The position numbers and the translations under genes were made by a program. Below, piece after piece: positions 1 to 5,095 of a stretch of DNA of 8,995 nucleotides. A model generated the notes under the pieces. It saw only the letters and a list, made by a program, of their open reading frames with translations, was not told the origin of the DNA and made no database searches. Positions within the stretch are counted from its first letter, which is position 1; each line of letters starts with the position of its first letter. The stretch spans positions 1 to 8,995 of the forward strand of contig CAZCXH010000190.1 in the NCBI GenBank assembly GCA_964502525.1. Reading direction: 5' to 3'. This DNA is from DATLYB01 sp964502525 (lineage in GTDB: Bacteria > Bacteroidota > Bacteroidia > Chitinophagales > CAIOSU01).

Positions 1-508
1 CGATTTGCGATGGAGATTCGCTGCTGGTTGACGGAATCTACCGGACCGTCAGCGGAACATACAACGACACCCTTGAAGCAACAACGGGCTGCGACACGGT
101 GATGACCACCATCCTCACGGTTGTGCCGGGCAGTGATACCACCATTGCAAAATCCATCTGCTCAGGCGACTTGCTGTTTGTTGGCGGGGCATGGCAGACA
201 ACGAGCGGCACTTATTATGACACACTGACTTCATCATCGGGGTGCCACAGTATCGTCACCACCAACCTGACGGTGGATGCATTGATCACCGCCACGGAGA
301 ACAAAACGATTTGCAGCGGAGATTCGCTGCTGGTTGACGGAATCTACCGTACGGTCAGCGGAACATACAACGACACCCTTGAAGCAACAACGGGCTGCGA
401 CACGGTGATGACCACCATCCTCACGGTTGTGCCGGGCAGTGATACCACCATTGCAAAATCCATCTGCTCAGGCGACTTGCTGTTTGTTGGCGGGGCATGG
501 CAGACAAC
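1..508 (+). repeat. 306-bp near-identical direct repeat inside the T9SS protein gene
   Basis: Positions 1-202 recur at 307-508, an offset of 306 bp (102 codons, two 51-residue modules). From 48-202 versus 354-508 the match is exact. Before that, only 9-11 (gat versus agc, Asp to Ser), 44 and 47 differ. Just after 202/508 the copies diverge. Adjacent modules within each pair are much less alike, so the unit of recent duplication or homogenisation is the module pair. The first copy begins at or before the window edge, so more copies may lie to the left. Confidence 0.95.
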
Positions 509-1271
509 TTCGGGGACATACTACGATACACTGCCTTCCTCAGCGGGTTGCGATAGTGTTGTAACAACCATCATCCATGTGAATTCACCGGCAGAAGAAA
601 CCGTTACTGTGACCTTGTGTTTTGGCGCTGAGTACAACGGGAAAACTTACACCAGCGATACGACTTTGGTTGACTCGCTCACCTCCGATGGCGGTTGTGA
701 CAGCATCATCACCACCCGCATTACGGTTATGCCGGAAATCGGACTGAGCATCTCCTCACCGAAAGACACCATCATAAAAGGAGAAAGCATCGCACTGACA
801 GTTGTTTCAAATTCCGGCAACCTGGTTTACAACTGGTTTTCGCCCAATAGCATGAGTTGCGATGATTGTGCGAACATGGTTGTAACGCCAGATGACGATA
901 CCTACTACAACTTAATTGCAATGGACGCGCTTGGTTGCACAGACACGGTCGGCAAGAACATCGTGGTGATTGAACCGTGCACAAGAACCTTCTTCGTTCC
1001 CAACGCCTTCACGCCTAACGGTGACGGGCTGAACGATGTGCTCAACGTCTATGGCGAAGGCTTGGAGGAAGTGAACCTGCGGATTTTCAACAGGTGGGGA
1101 GAGATGATCTTTGAATCATCAAGCCAGTCCATCGGATGGGACGGAACCTACCAGGGGAAACTGCTCACTCCCGATGTGTTTGTCTATGACGTGAGTCTGG
1201 GCTTCTGCGATGGCACCCGGCTCTCTTCCGATGACGGTTACAAAACAGGCACGGTTGCGCTGGTTAGATAG
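1..1271 (+). CDS. Repeat-rich secreted/surface protein with T9SS type B C-terminal domain (5' end missing)
   Basis: The reading frame is open from position 3 and ends at TAG 1269-1271, so 422 residues are visible and the start lies left of the window. Seen: four 51-residue modules begin at 3, 156, 309 and 462 with the pattern ICxGDxxxxGG/DGxYxTxSGTYxDTLxxxxGCDxVxTTxLTV. A degenerate fifth (LCFGAEYNGKTY...GGCDSIITT) begins at 615. An Ig/PKD-like stretch follows (about 738-989, with CDDC and a YYNL strand). The last 93 residues (990-1271) start FFVPNAFTPNGDGLND, contain IFNRWGEMIF and GWDGTYQGK, and end TGTVALVR. Known: this tail is the CHU_C / gliding-motility-associated C-terminal domain (TIGR04131 type), a T9SS type B export signal. 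Inference: the protein is exported through the outer membrane and either attached to the cell surface or released. The function of the repeats is unknown; adhesion is a common guess for such proteins. Confidence is high for the tail and low for any specific role. Confidence 0.93.
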   Translation, partial: ICDGDSLLVDGIYRTVSGTYNDTLEATTGCDTVMTTILTVVPGSDTTIAKSICSGDLLFVGGAWQTTSGTYYDTLTSSSGCHSIVTTNLTVDALITATENKTICSGDSLLVDGIYRTVSGTYNDTLEATTGCDTVMTTILTVVPGSDTTIAKSICSGDLLFVGGAWQTTSGTYYDTLPSSAGCDSVVTTIIHVNSPAEETVTVTLCFGAEYNGKTYTSDTTLVDSLTSDGGCDSIITTRITVMPEIGLSISSPKDTIIKGESIALTVVSNSGNLVYNWFSPNSMSCDDCANMVVTPDDDTYYNLIAMDALGCTDTVGKNIVVIEPCTRTFFVPNAFTPNGDGLNDVLNVYGEGLEEVNLRIFNRWGEMIFESSSQSIGWDGTYQGKLLTPDVFVYDVSLGFCDGTRLSSDDGYKTGTVALVR

Positions 1272-1291
1272 TCAAATCTCTCTGATACATG

Positions 1292-1347
1292 CCTGCCCAA
1301 GACCTCCGGGAATAAAACACCCGGAGGTCTTTGCTTTTCCGGGCAGG
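1292..1347 (+). terminator. Hairpin terminator after the T9SS protein gene
   Basis: A perfect 12-bp inverted repeat (1299-1310 aagacctccggg, 1320-1331 cccggaggtctt) encloses a 9-nt A-rich loop. It is followed by the short T-rich stretch tgctttt. An outer 7-bp pair, cctgccc 1292-1298 with gggcagg 1341-1347, flanks it. It starts about 20 bp after the stop codon, the right place for an intrinsic terminator. The U-tract is short and interrupted, so termination strength is uncertain, but the stem is strong. The A's 5' of the stem are not a long run, so activity on the other strand is less likely. Confidence 0.75.
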
Positions 1348-1377
1348 TGTCTGACGTCTTAAAGACGTCTGACACCT
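1345..1377. repeat. 33-bp palindrome overlapping the terminator arm
   Basis: The arms aggtgtc (1345-1351) and gacacct (1371-1377), then gacgtctt (1353-1360) and aagacgtc (1362-1369), are symmetric about position 1361. The only mismatch pair is 1352/1370. Its left end shares 1345-1347 with the outer stem of the preceding terminator, so the two structures cannot fully form together. It resembles dispersed intergenic palindromes of Bacteroidota (from memory, not searched). It could also be a binding site for a dimeric regulator of the small gene at 1460. Confidence 0.8.
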
Positions 1378-1459
1378 CACATCTTATCGGAGGTAACCAT
1401 CCTTCCAAACCGGTATATGGTTTTGTAATTCATTAAAAAAACAACCAAAACCCAAAACC

Positions 1460-1660
1460 ATGAAAAACAGAAACCTCAACCACCCGGTGCTGCTGATGCT
1501 CGATAACCACATTATGGAAATCGAATTCACGAATGAAACACTTGCGATAAATTATAAGGCGCAGGACAATAAATTCCACCGCGAATTCGGAGAAATGATG
1601 AACGAACGCGAGGTCAATCCTTACCTGGATTTTCTGACAGGAAAAGTTTCACTGTCGTAA
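1460..1660 (+). CDS. Small protein of unknown family, paralogue of the gene at 4530-4727
   Basis: The gene encodes 66 residues from ATG 1460 to TAA 1658-1660, with an A/C-rich leader (ttaaaaaaacaaccaaaaccc) rather than a clear Shine-Dalgarno site. I do not recognise the family. Seen: the C-terminal KFHREFG...E...YLDFLTGKVSLS matches KFYREFG...E...YLDFLLGAVSLS of the other small gene, and both begin MK(N/R)(R/K)N(L/I)N. In the last 29 codons 18 residues are identical, and 10 of those 18 codons differ synonymously. That pattern indicates selection on the protein rather than recent DNA copying. There is no signal peptide, membrane segment or cysteine. Its stop codon overlaps the 3' end of the convergent GNAT gene by 12 bp, with no terminator between them. 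Possible roles include a small regulator, a peptide precursor or a partner protein; none is demonstrated. Confidence 0.8.
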   Translation: MKNRNLNHPVLLMLDNHIMEIEFTNETLAINYKAQDNKFHREFGEMMNEREVNPYLDFLTGKVSLS

Positions 1661-2179
1661 GTCACGACATAGAATAATGCTTGCGTTGGCAGGATTTTCA
1701 AGATCAAGCCTTCTGATTTGCATAAACCCCCGATTAATCCAAAAATTCAACGCCCTCAGGTTTTTGAGATAAACGCGAAGAGCAATTTTTTCAAATTCAC
1801 TATCCAGCTTCAAAAAGTTGCCGATAAGTTCTTTGCCGATCTTCCTATTCTGAAATTTTGAATCAATAACCAAAATGGAAATATAGATATCCTTATCAAG
1901 GGGCTTATTCAAAATGAAATGGAAGTAACCCACTATTTTGTTATCAGCAATGCTCCTGATGGTCTGCATCTGAAATTGGTCACCGCGACATTGTCCCTTC
2001 ACACTGCATTCAATCAGATTCAGTAATTCTGACTTTTCAATCCATTTAAATGTTTCGTCAACTTCGGCAAGGTTGGTGTTGGAGCAAAAAGCCTCATATA
2101 AATCGTCCACTTCGCCAACGGTTGAGTTGGTAACCACAAGATTCTCGGTTGTCCATTTCTGCGGAAGGTAAGCGTCCAT
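1649..2179 (-). CDS. GNAT-family N-acetyltransferase
   Basis: The protein has 176 residues, a usual length for a single GNAT domain. Seen: a central beta strand followed by the acetyl-CoA loop, motif A, at residues 100-119 (ISILVIDSKFQNRKIGKELI), with Q110-N-R-K-I-G115 standing for the usual Q/RxxGxG/A. Motif B follows at about 140-152 (NLRALNFWINRGF). Known: this fold transfers an acetyl group from acetyl-CoA to an amine of a small molecule or protein. The substrate cannot be read from the sequence. The start at ATG 2179 is supported by an in-frame TAA five codons upstream, and no strong Shine-Dalgarno site is present. The gene lies 63 bp downstream of the Kelch-type protein gene on the same strand, and its stop overlaps the convergent small gene. 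Cytoplasmic location is inferred from the absence of a signal peptide. Confidence 0.88.
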   Translation of the reverse strand: MDAYLPQKWTTENLVVTNSTVGEVDDLYEAFCSNTNLAEVDETFKWIEKSELLNLIECSVKGQCRGDQFQMQTIRSIADNKIVGYFHFILNKPLDKDIYISILVIDSKFQNRKIGKELIGNFLKLDSEFEKIALRVYLKNLRALNFWINRGFMQIRRLDLENPANASIILCRDLRQ

Positions 2180-2210
2180 AACACAGGGAGTTTAATATTA
2201 AGCTGCATTG

Positions 2211-2238
2211 CCGGGGGCATTTTTATTTGCGCCTCCGG
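2211..2238. repeat. Inverted repeat between the Kelch-protein and GNAT genes
   Basis: The arms ccgggggc (2211-2218) and gcctccgg (2231-2238) pair with one G-T wobble on the plus strand (an A-C mismatch in minus-strand RNA) around a 12-nt loop. It begins 5 bp after the stop codon of the Kelch-type gene, where a minus-strand terminator would be expected. There is no T-run downstream on the minus strand, so read-through into the GNAT gene is possible. It is equally possibly an mRNA 3'-end stabilising hairpin. Confidence 0.4.
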
Positions 2239-2242
2239 GTAA

Positions 2243-3892
2243 TTATCTGCAACAACAATTTTGAAACCACCATCTGATTACGGTGCTGTCTGCTGAAACG
2301 GAGGCATTGGCGTGGCGGCAAATGCCATTGACGCATTGGTCAATAGTACAGGGGTCGGCATCATTGCAATTAATAACCTGAGTGTGAACGCATGTTCCTG
2401 CAGTGCAGGAATCAGCAGTGCAGCTATTTCCATCATTACAGTTGATCGGAGTATTCTGACATGCACCAGAGATGCAGGCGTCAGTTGTGCATGGATCGCC
2501 ATCGCTGCAATTTACAGGAGGATGTGCGCAGGCGCCTGCGGAGCAAACGTCATTGGTGCAAGGGTTGCCGTCATCACAGTTGACCACGTTAAGGTTGGTA
2601 GTCGCCACCGAATCGCATCCGTTGGTTGCCACAATTGTATCGAGGTAAGTGCCACTGATAAAATGGCCTAAAAATGATTCTCCCGCGCAGATAGTGGTGT
2701 CAATCGTTGCATAAGAGCGCGGCAAAAGCGCAAGATGGGTTGTCAGCACGGAATCGCATCCCTGAGCAGAAGTAAGCGTATCGTAATAGGTTCCGCCAGT
2801 GGTCTGATAGGATCCTCCGGCTAAAAAGCTGTCACCTTCGCAAATACCGATGTTCCGAACACACCCTGCGGATGGGTCAAACTTCCAGAATCTGTTTTCG
2901 ATGTCACTGGGGTTAGCCGGAAGACCAACATAACCATAGTTGCCGATGCTGAAGGAAACGCAAGGACCAAACGGGGTAAGGTTGGGGAGGTCGGGTTTTT
3001 GCTTCCAGGTGTCCGAAACAGGATTATACATCCAGAAATCAATATATACAGCCAGGGCACTTCCCAAACCGAGGTATCCTTTGCCGCCAATGCTGAAGCC
3101 CGCGGCACCGCTCCGTCCTGCGCCCGGAAAATCTGCTTTTGCATACCATTGATCAGATGCAGGGTCGTACTCCCAAAAATCATTGTGGTTGGTGACGTTG
3201 CCATCGTAACCTGTTCCCATATACCCTTTGCCGCCAATAGAGAACCCCTTGCTGTACCATCCGCCCCCACCCGGATAAGGGGTTTTCTGAGTCCAGCTAT
3301 TGCTGCCAGGATCGTATTCCCAGAAATCATATCTGACGGCACCATCGAACCCTCCACCCACATAGCCCTTGCTGCCGATGCTGAAGCCGGTGGCGGTGTA
3401 GCGAGGTGTGCCGCCAAAGTCGGTTTTCCGCGTCCAGTTATTGCTTCCCGGGTCATATTCCCAGAAATCAGCAAGGTAAGAGGATCTGAAGCCTGTTCCA
3501 ACATATCCTTTGGAGCCGATACTGAAGGCAATGGCGCTAATTCTGCTTAAGCCGGGAAAGTTGGCTTTTTGAGTCCACGCACTGGTGGCAGGATCAAATT
3601 CCCATAAATCGTTGTGGAATGTTGGAGCGTTTGTAGATCCCAATCCCACGTACCCTTTGCTGCCAATGCTGAAACCGATATAGTTGCCGTAGCTGCGCAC
3701 CGAGCCTGGGATGTTGTACAGTCGTATCCATGAATTGCTTGGGTTGGTGCAATTTCCGGAAGTCGTATCGCATAAATCGGTTGTGCATGCATCCGCATCA
3801 TCACAGTCTACAGAAGTGACGCATTGCGAATAGGAATTATAGTTCAGCACAATACCGTAAAGCAACGCGAGAATGAAAAGAAGATTTTTCAT
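2243..3892 (-). CDS. Secreted Kelch-type beta-propeller protein with Cys-rich repeats and no visible T9SS tail
   Basis: The protein has 549 residues from ATG 3892. An in-frame TTG 15 bp upstream is less likely, because the ATG directly starts the signal peptide MKNLLFILALLYGIVLNYNSYSQC. Domains in order: signal peptide 1-23; one Cys-rich unit at about 28-50 (DCDDADACTTDLCDTTSGNC); and six Kelch-like repeats starting near 73, 122, 169, 216, 265 and 313, each GFSIGSKGYVGxG...DFWEYDPxSxxWTQKxxFPG. Six blades suggest a complete beta-propeller. Two ICxGDSF...GTYYDTL...GCDSV modules (about 349-437) match the left-edge protein. Four Cys-rich units of about 23 residues follow (438-528, NCxDGxPCTxDxCxxGxCxH). 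The protein ends WWFQNCCCR. Inference: export by Sec with disulfide-rich stalks. No type A or type B T9SS tail is seen, so either it stays in the periplasm or the C-terminus has been lost. A weak -7-like TATATTTT lies at 3967-3974 on this strand. Confidence 0.9.
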   Translation of the reverse strand: MKNLLFILALLYGIVLNYNSYSQCVTSVDCDDADACTTDLCDTTSGNCTNPSNSWIRLYNIPGSVRSYGNYIGFSIGSKGYVGLGSTNAPTFHNDLWEFDPATSAWTQKANFPGLSRISAIAFSIGSKGYVGTGFRSSYLADFWEYDPGSNNWTRKTDFGGTPRYTATGFSIGSKGYVGGGFDGAVRYDFWEYDPGSNSWTQKTPYPGGGGWYSKGFSIGGKGYMGTGYDGNVTNHNDFWEYDPASDQWYAKADFPGAGRSGAAGFSIGGKGYLGLGSALAVYIDFWMYNPVSDTWKQKPDLPNLTPFGPCVSFSIGNYGYVGLPANPSDIENRFWKFDPSAGCVRNIGICEGDSFLAGGSYQTTGGTYYDTLTSAQGCDSVLTTHLALLPRSYATIDTTICAGESFLGHFISGTYLDTIVATNGCDSVATTNLNVVNCDDGNPCTNDVCSAGACAHPPVNCSDGDPCTTDACISGACQNTPINCNDGNSCTADSCTAGTCVHTQVINCNDADPCTIDQCVNGICRHANASVSADSTVIRWWFQNCCCR

Positions 3893-4145
3893 TTCACTTA
3901 TTTTCAAGCATCCCTGAATAACAGCAGGATCATCAGTAGCAGGGCATGACTCTGTAAGATGACGCTAAAATATAAGATTTTTTAAGACGCGGGAAATAAG
4001 TTCTTCAGAGAATTGGAGAAATTCTGAATAACGGCTAAGTCTTATTTTGAGGTGCTGAGCGTTTAATTAAAAACACTTTCATTTTAATATGCTACAATTC
4101 CCTACCTTATTAACTTAGTAACCCGGTCGAGGCTTAAAAGCTCTG

Positions 4146-4362
4146 AACCTTATTACAAGCTATCTCAAAAATAAAAATCTGCGCATATCTGCGTCATCTG
4201 CGGGAGTAATTTCCCGCTGATCTCGCTGATTTTTGCAGATTGATTGCTGCTTCATATTGCAATCAGAGCATTTTTGACATAGGTTCCAGCTTATTCCTAA
4301 AAGGGTAATAAGGTTAAGGTCGCAATTTTCTAAGGTATCTCAGTTATTAAGGTAATAAGGTT
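4146..4362. repeat. Inverted/direct 11-bp repeats aaccttattac / gtaataaggtt
   Basis: aaccttattac at 4146-4156 is inverted perfectly at 4305-4315 and again at 4352-4362 (gtaataaggtt). The first and second copies enclose the 'atctgcg' inverted repeat (4177-4240) and a further small hairpin, tgattgc 4241-4247 with gcaatca 4259-4265. This gives a nested, boundary-like arrangement of about 170 bp. No target-site duplication was evident by eye. Confidence 0.6.
4177..4240. repeat. 'atctgcg' imperfect inverted repeat, dispersed intergenic type
   Basis: Two 28-nt arms (4177-4204 and 4213-4240) pair at 21 of 28 positions around the loop agtaattt. The left arm itself holds three direct copies of atctgcg (4177, 4187 and 4196), each about 10 bp apart. 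The right arm carries degenerate copies on the opposite strand (cgctgat, gcagat). Sequences of this style, built from atctgcg and cgctgat units, are recalled as widespread in intergenic DNA of Bacteroidota genomes. This has not been checked by search. Confidence 0.75.
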
Positions 4363-4463
4363 TATTTAATCACCTCATCTGTATCCTACAAGGGTTTAGA
4401 GACAAAACAGCCCTGCCTTGTTTAAAATTTTGAGGTTAGAGCTTGCTTAGAGATTTCGATATT

Positions 4464-4490
4464 CCGATTTGGAATTTCAAATCGGTTTTT
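4464..4490 (+). terminator. Hairpin with T-run, plus strand, no obvious gene upstream
   Basis: A perfect 8-bp stem ccgatttg (4464-4471) / caaatcgg (4478-4485) has the 6-nt loop gaattt and is followed directly by ttttt (4486-4490), the form of an intrinsic terminator on the plus strand. No plus-strand gene is visible upstream in this window for over 2.7 kb. On the minus strand it lies 40 bp beyond the stop of the small gene at 4530, but there it lacks a following T-run. It could be a chance structure or mark the end of an unseen transcript. Confidence 0.5.
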
Positions 4491-4529
4491 CAAAGGGCTC
4501 TTAAAATATGTTTTCAGGCCGGGGATTGC

Positions 4530-4727
4530 TCAGGACAAAGAAACAGCGCCAAGCAGAAAATCGAGGTAAGCGTCTGTCTCATTCCCGCCCATCGCGCAGC
4601 CGAACTCCCGGTAAAACTTTTTCTGTTGAGAGAGGTAATCCCTTGCCGGGGTTTCATGGACGAAGCAGGCATCCGAGGTGACAGCATCCGCAGCCAGTTC
4701 CCAGGTATTGATATTTTTTCTTTTCAT
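4530..4727 (-). CDS. Small protein of unknown family, paralogue of the gene at 1460-1660
   Basis: The gene encodes 65 residues from ATG 4727 to TGA 4530-4532. The frame stays open upstream to a TTG at 4784. I chose ATG 4727 because it gives MKRKNINTWEL, which aligns with MKNRNLNHPVL of the paralogue, and nearly equal lengths (65 and 66), with an A-run just 5' of the ATG. Seen: HETPARDY aligns with NETLAINY, and the C-terminal 29 residues (KFYREFGCAMGGNETDAYLD then FLLGAVSLS) align without gaps, 18 identical. The two Cys residues are not conserved in the paralogue. There is no signal peptide or membrane helix. It sits alone between two noncoding stretches, with no same-strand gene closely upstream or downstream. 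Function is unknown. The end of the protein, from REFG to VSLS, is probably the functional part. Confidence 0.78.
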   Translation of the reverse strand: MKRKNINTWELAADAVTSDACFVHETPARDYLSQQKKFYREFGCAMGGNETDAYLDFLLGAVSLS

Positions 4728-5095
4728 GACTTTTTTTGATTGAGTTGCCATCATTGGTTTCAGGATCATATTCCGCTTTTCCAAAAAAGTGACCGGGTAA
4801 TTTTGAAATAATCCGTAGTAACCTTTTGCTCGTTCTGATATCCCAACTTGAATTTTGAGGAAACTCCAGAAAATTTAGAGTCAATTTTTCTTAAACCGAA
4901 ATATGCAGTTGAAAATCACAACAGCCGTTAACGCAAAGCGCGCAAAGGCTTCGCAAAGGTCGCCAAGAAGAAATGCTTAATGAAAGAGGTTTGACTAATA
5001 TAACCCGAAAGTACGTCACGTTCCTTCGGAAACTCGACTACTCTTGGTATATCACGAACACGCGCTTCAAACCATAAATGCCGAAGCGTTGCCTG
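4728..5095. other. 368-bp noncoding stretch between the small gene and the esterase gene
   Basis: No convincing coding frame, tRNA or strong terminator was seen. It contains the 'cgcaaag' repeat cluster at 4932-4967. It must hold the promoter of the small gene at 4530-4727 and the 3' flank of the esterase gene. I found no TAnnTTTG element in the expected place for the small gene. A 6-bp hairpin (5063-5068 / 5083-5088) lies just past the esterase stop but has no T-run. Confidence 0.65.
4932..4967 (+). repeat. Degenerate short direct repeats 'cgcaaag'
   Basis: cgcaaag occurs at 4932, 4941 and 4952, with a variant, cgccaag, at 4961, spaced 9, 11 and 9 bp apart. This irregular cluster is of a kind I recall from many Bacteroidota intergenic regions. 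The spacing and short unit exclude a CRISPR array. Its function is unknown. Confidence 0.7.

Larger units (their letters stand above)
3893..4529. other. 637-bp AT-rich intergenic region without a credible gene
   Basis: No open frame here has recognisable protein content, and no tRNA- or rRNA-like signature was seen. The region holds several inverted repeats (4146-4362, 4177-4240, 4241-4265) and a hairpin with a T-run at 4464-4490 on the plus strand. The part nearest the Kelch-type gene (about 3893-3990) should contain that gene's promoter; only a weak -7-like element (3967-3974, minus strand) can be suggested. The repeat content makes a non-coding RNA or a remnant of a small non-autonomous element possible, but neither is shown. 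Confidence 0.7.

Noticed and set aside
1..614. CRISPR array or tandem satellite
   Set aside because: The repeats are in-frame protein modules with a 153/306-bp period inside a coding gene, not short repeats with unique spacers.
1389..1400. Shine-Dalgarno-like ggaggt upstream of the small gene at 1460
   Set aside because: It is about 65 bp from the ATG and no in-frame start follows it closely, so it cannot act as this gene's ribosome binding site.
2020..2220. 66-aa minus-strand frame overlapping the GNAT gene start (MPPAMQLN...)
   Set aside because: It lies in a different frame over GNAT coding sequence that has clear motifs A and B. Tested as a frameshifted tail of the Kelch-type protein, it shows no Cys-rich or T9SS-like pattern.
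2821..3531. Long alternative frames on both strands within the Kelch-type gene (236 and 183 aa)
   Set aside because: They are shadows created by the regular Kelch repeats; their translations show no domain, and the main frame has a signal peptide and six coherent repeats.
4443..4739. 98-aa plus-strand frame opposite the small gene at 4530-4727
   Set aside because: The minus-strand frame has a paralogue with synonymous divergence, while this one has no counterpart opposite 1460-1660, so it is a shadow.
5063..5088. Terminator of the esterase gene (cgcttc / gaagcg)
   Set aside because: Only a 6-bp stem with a 14-nt loop and no T-run on the minus strand; too weak to call.
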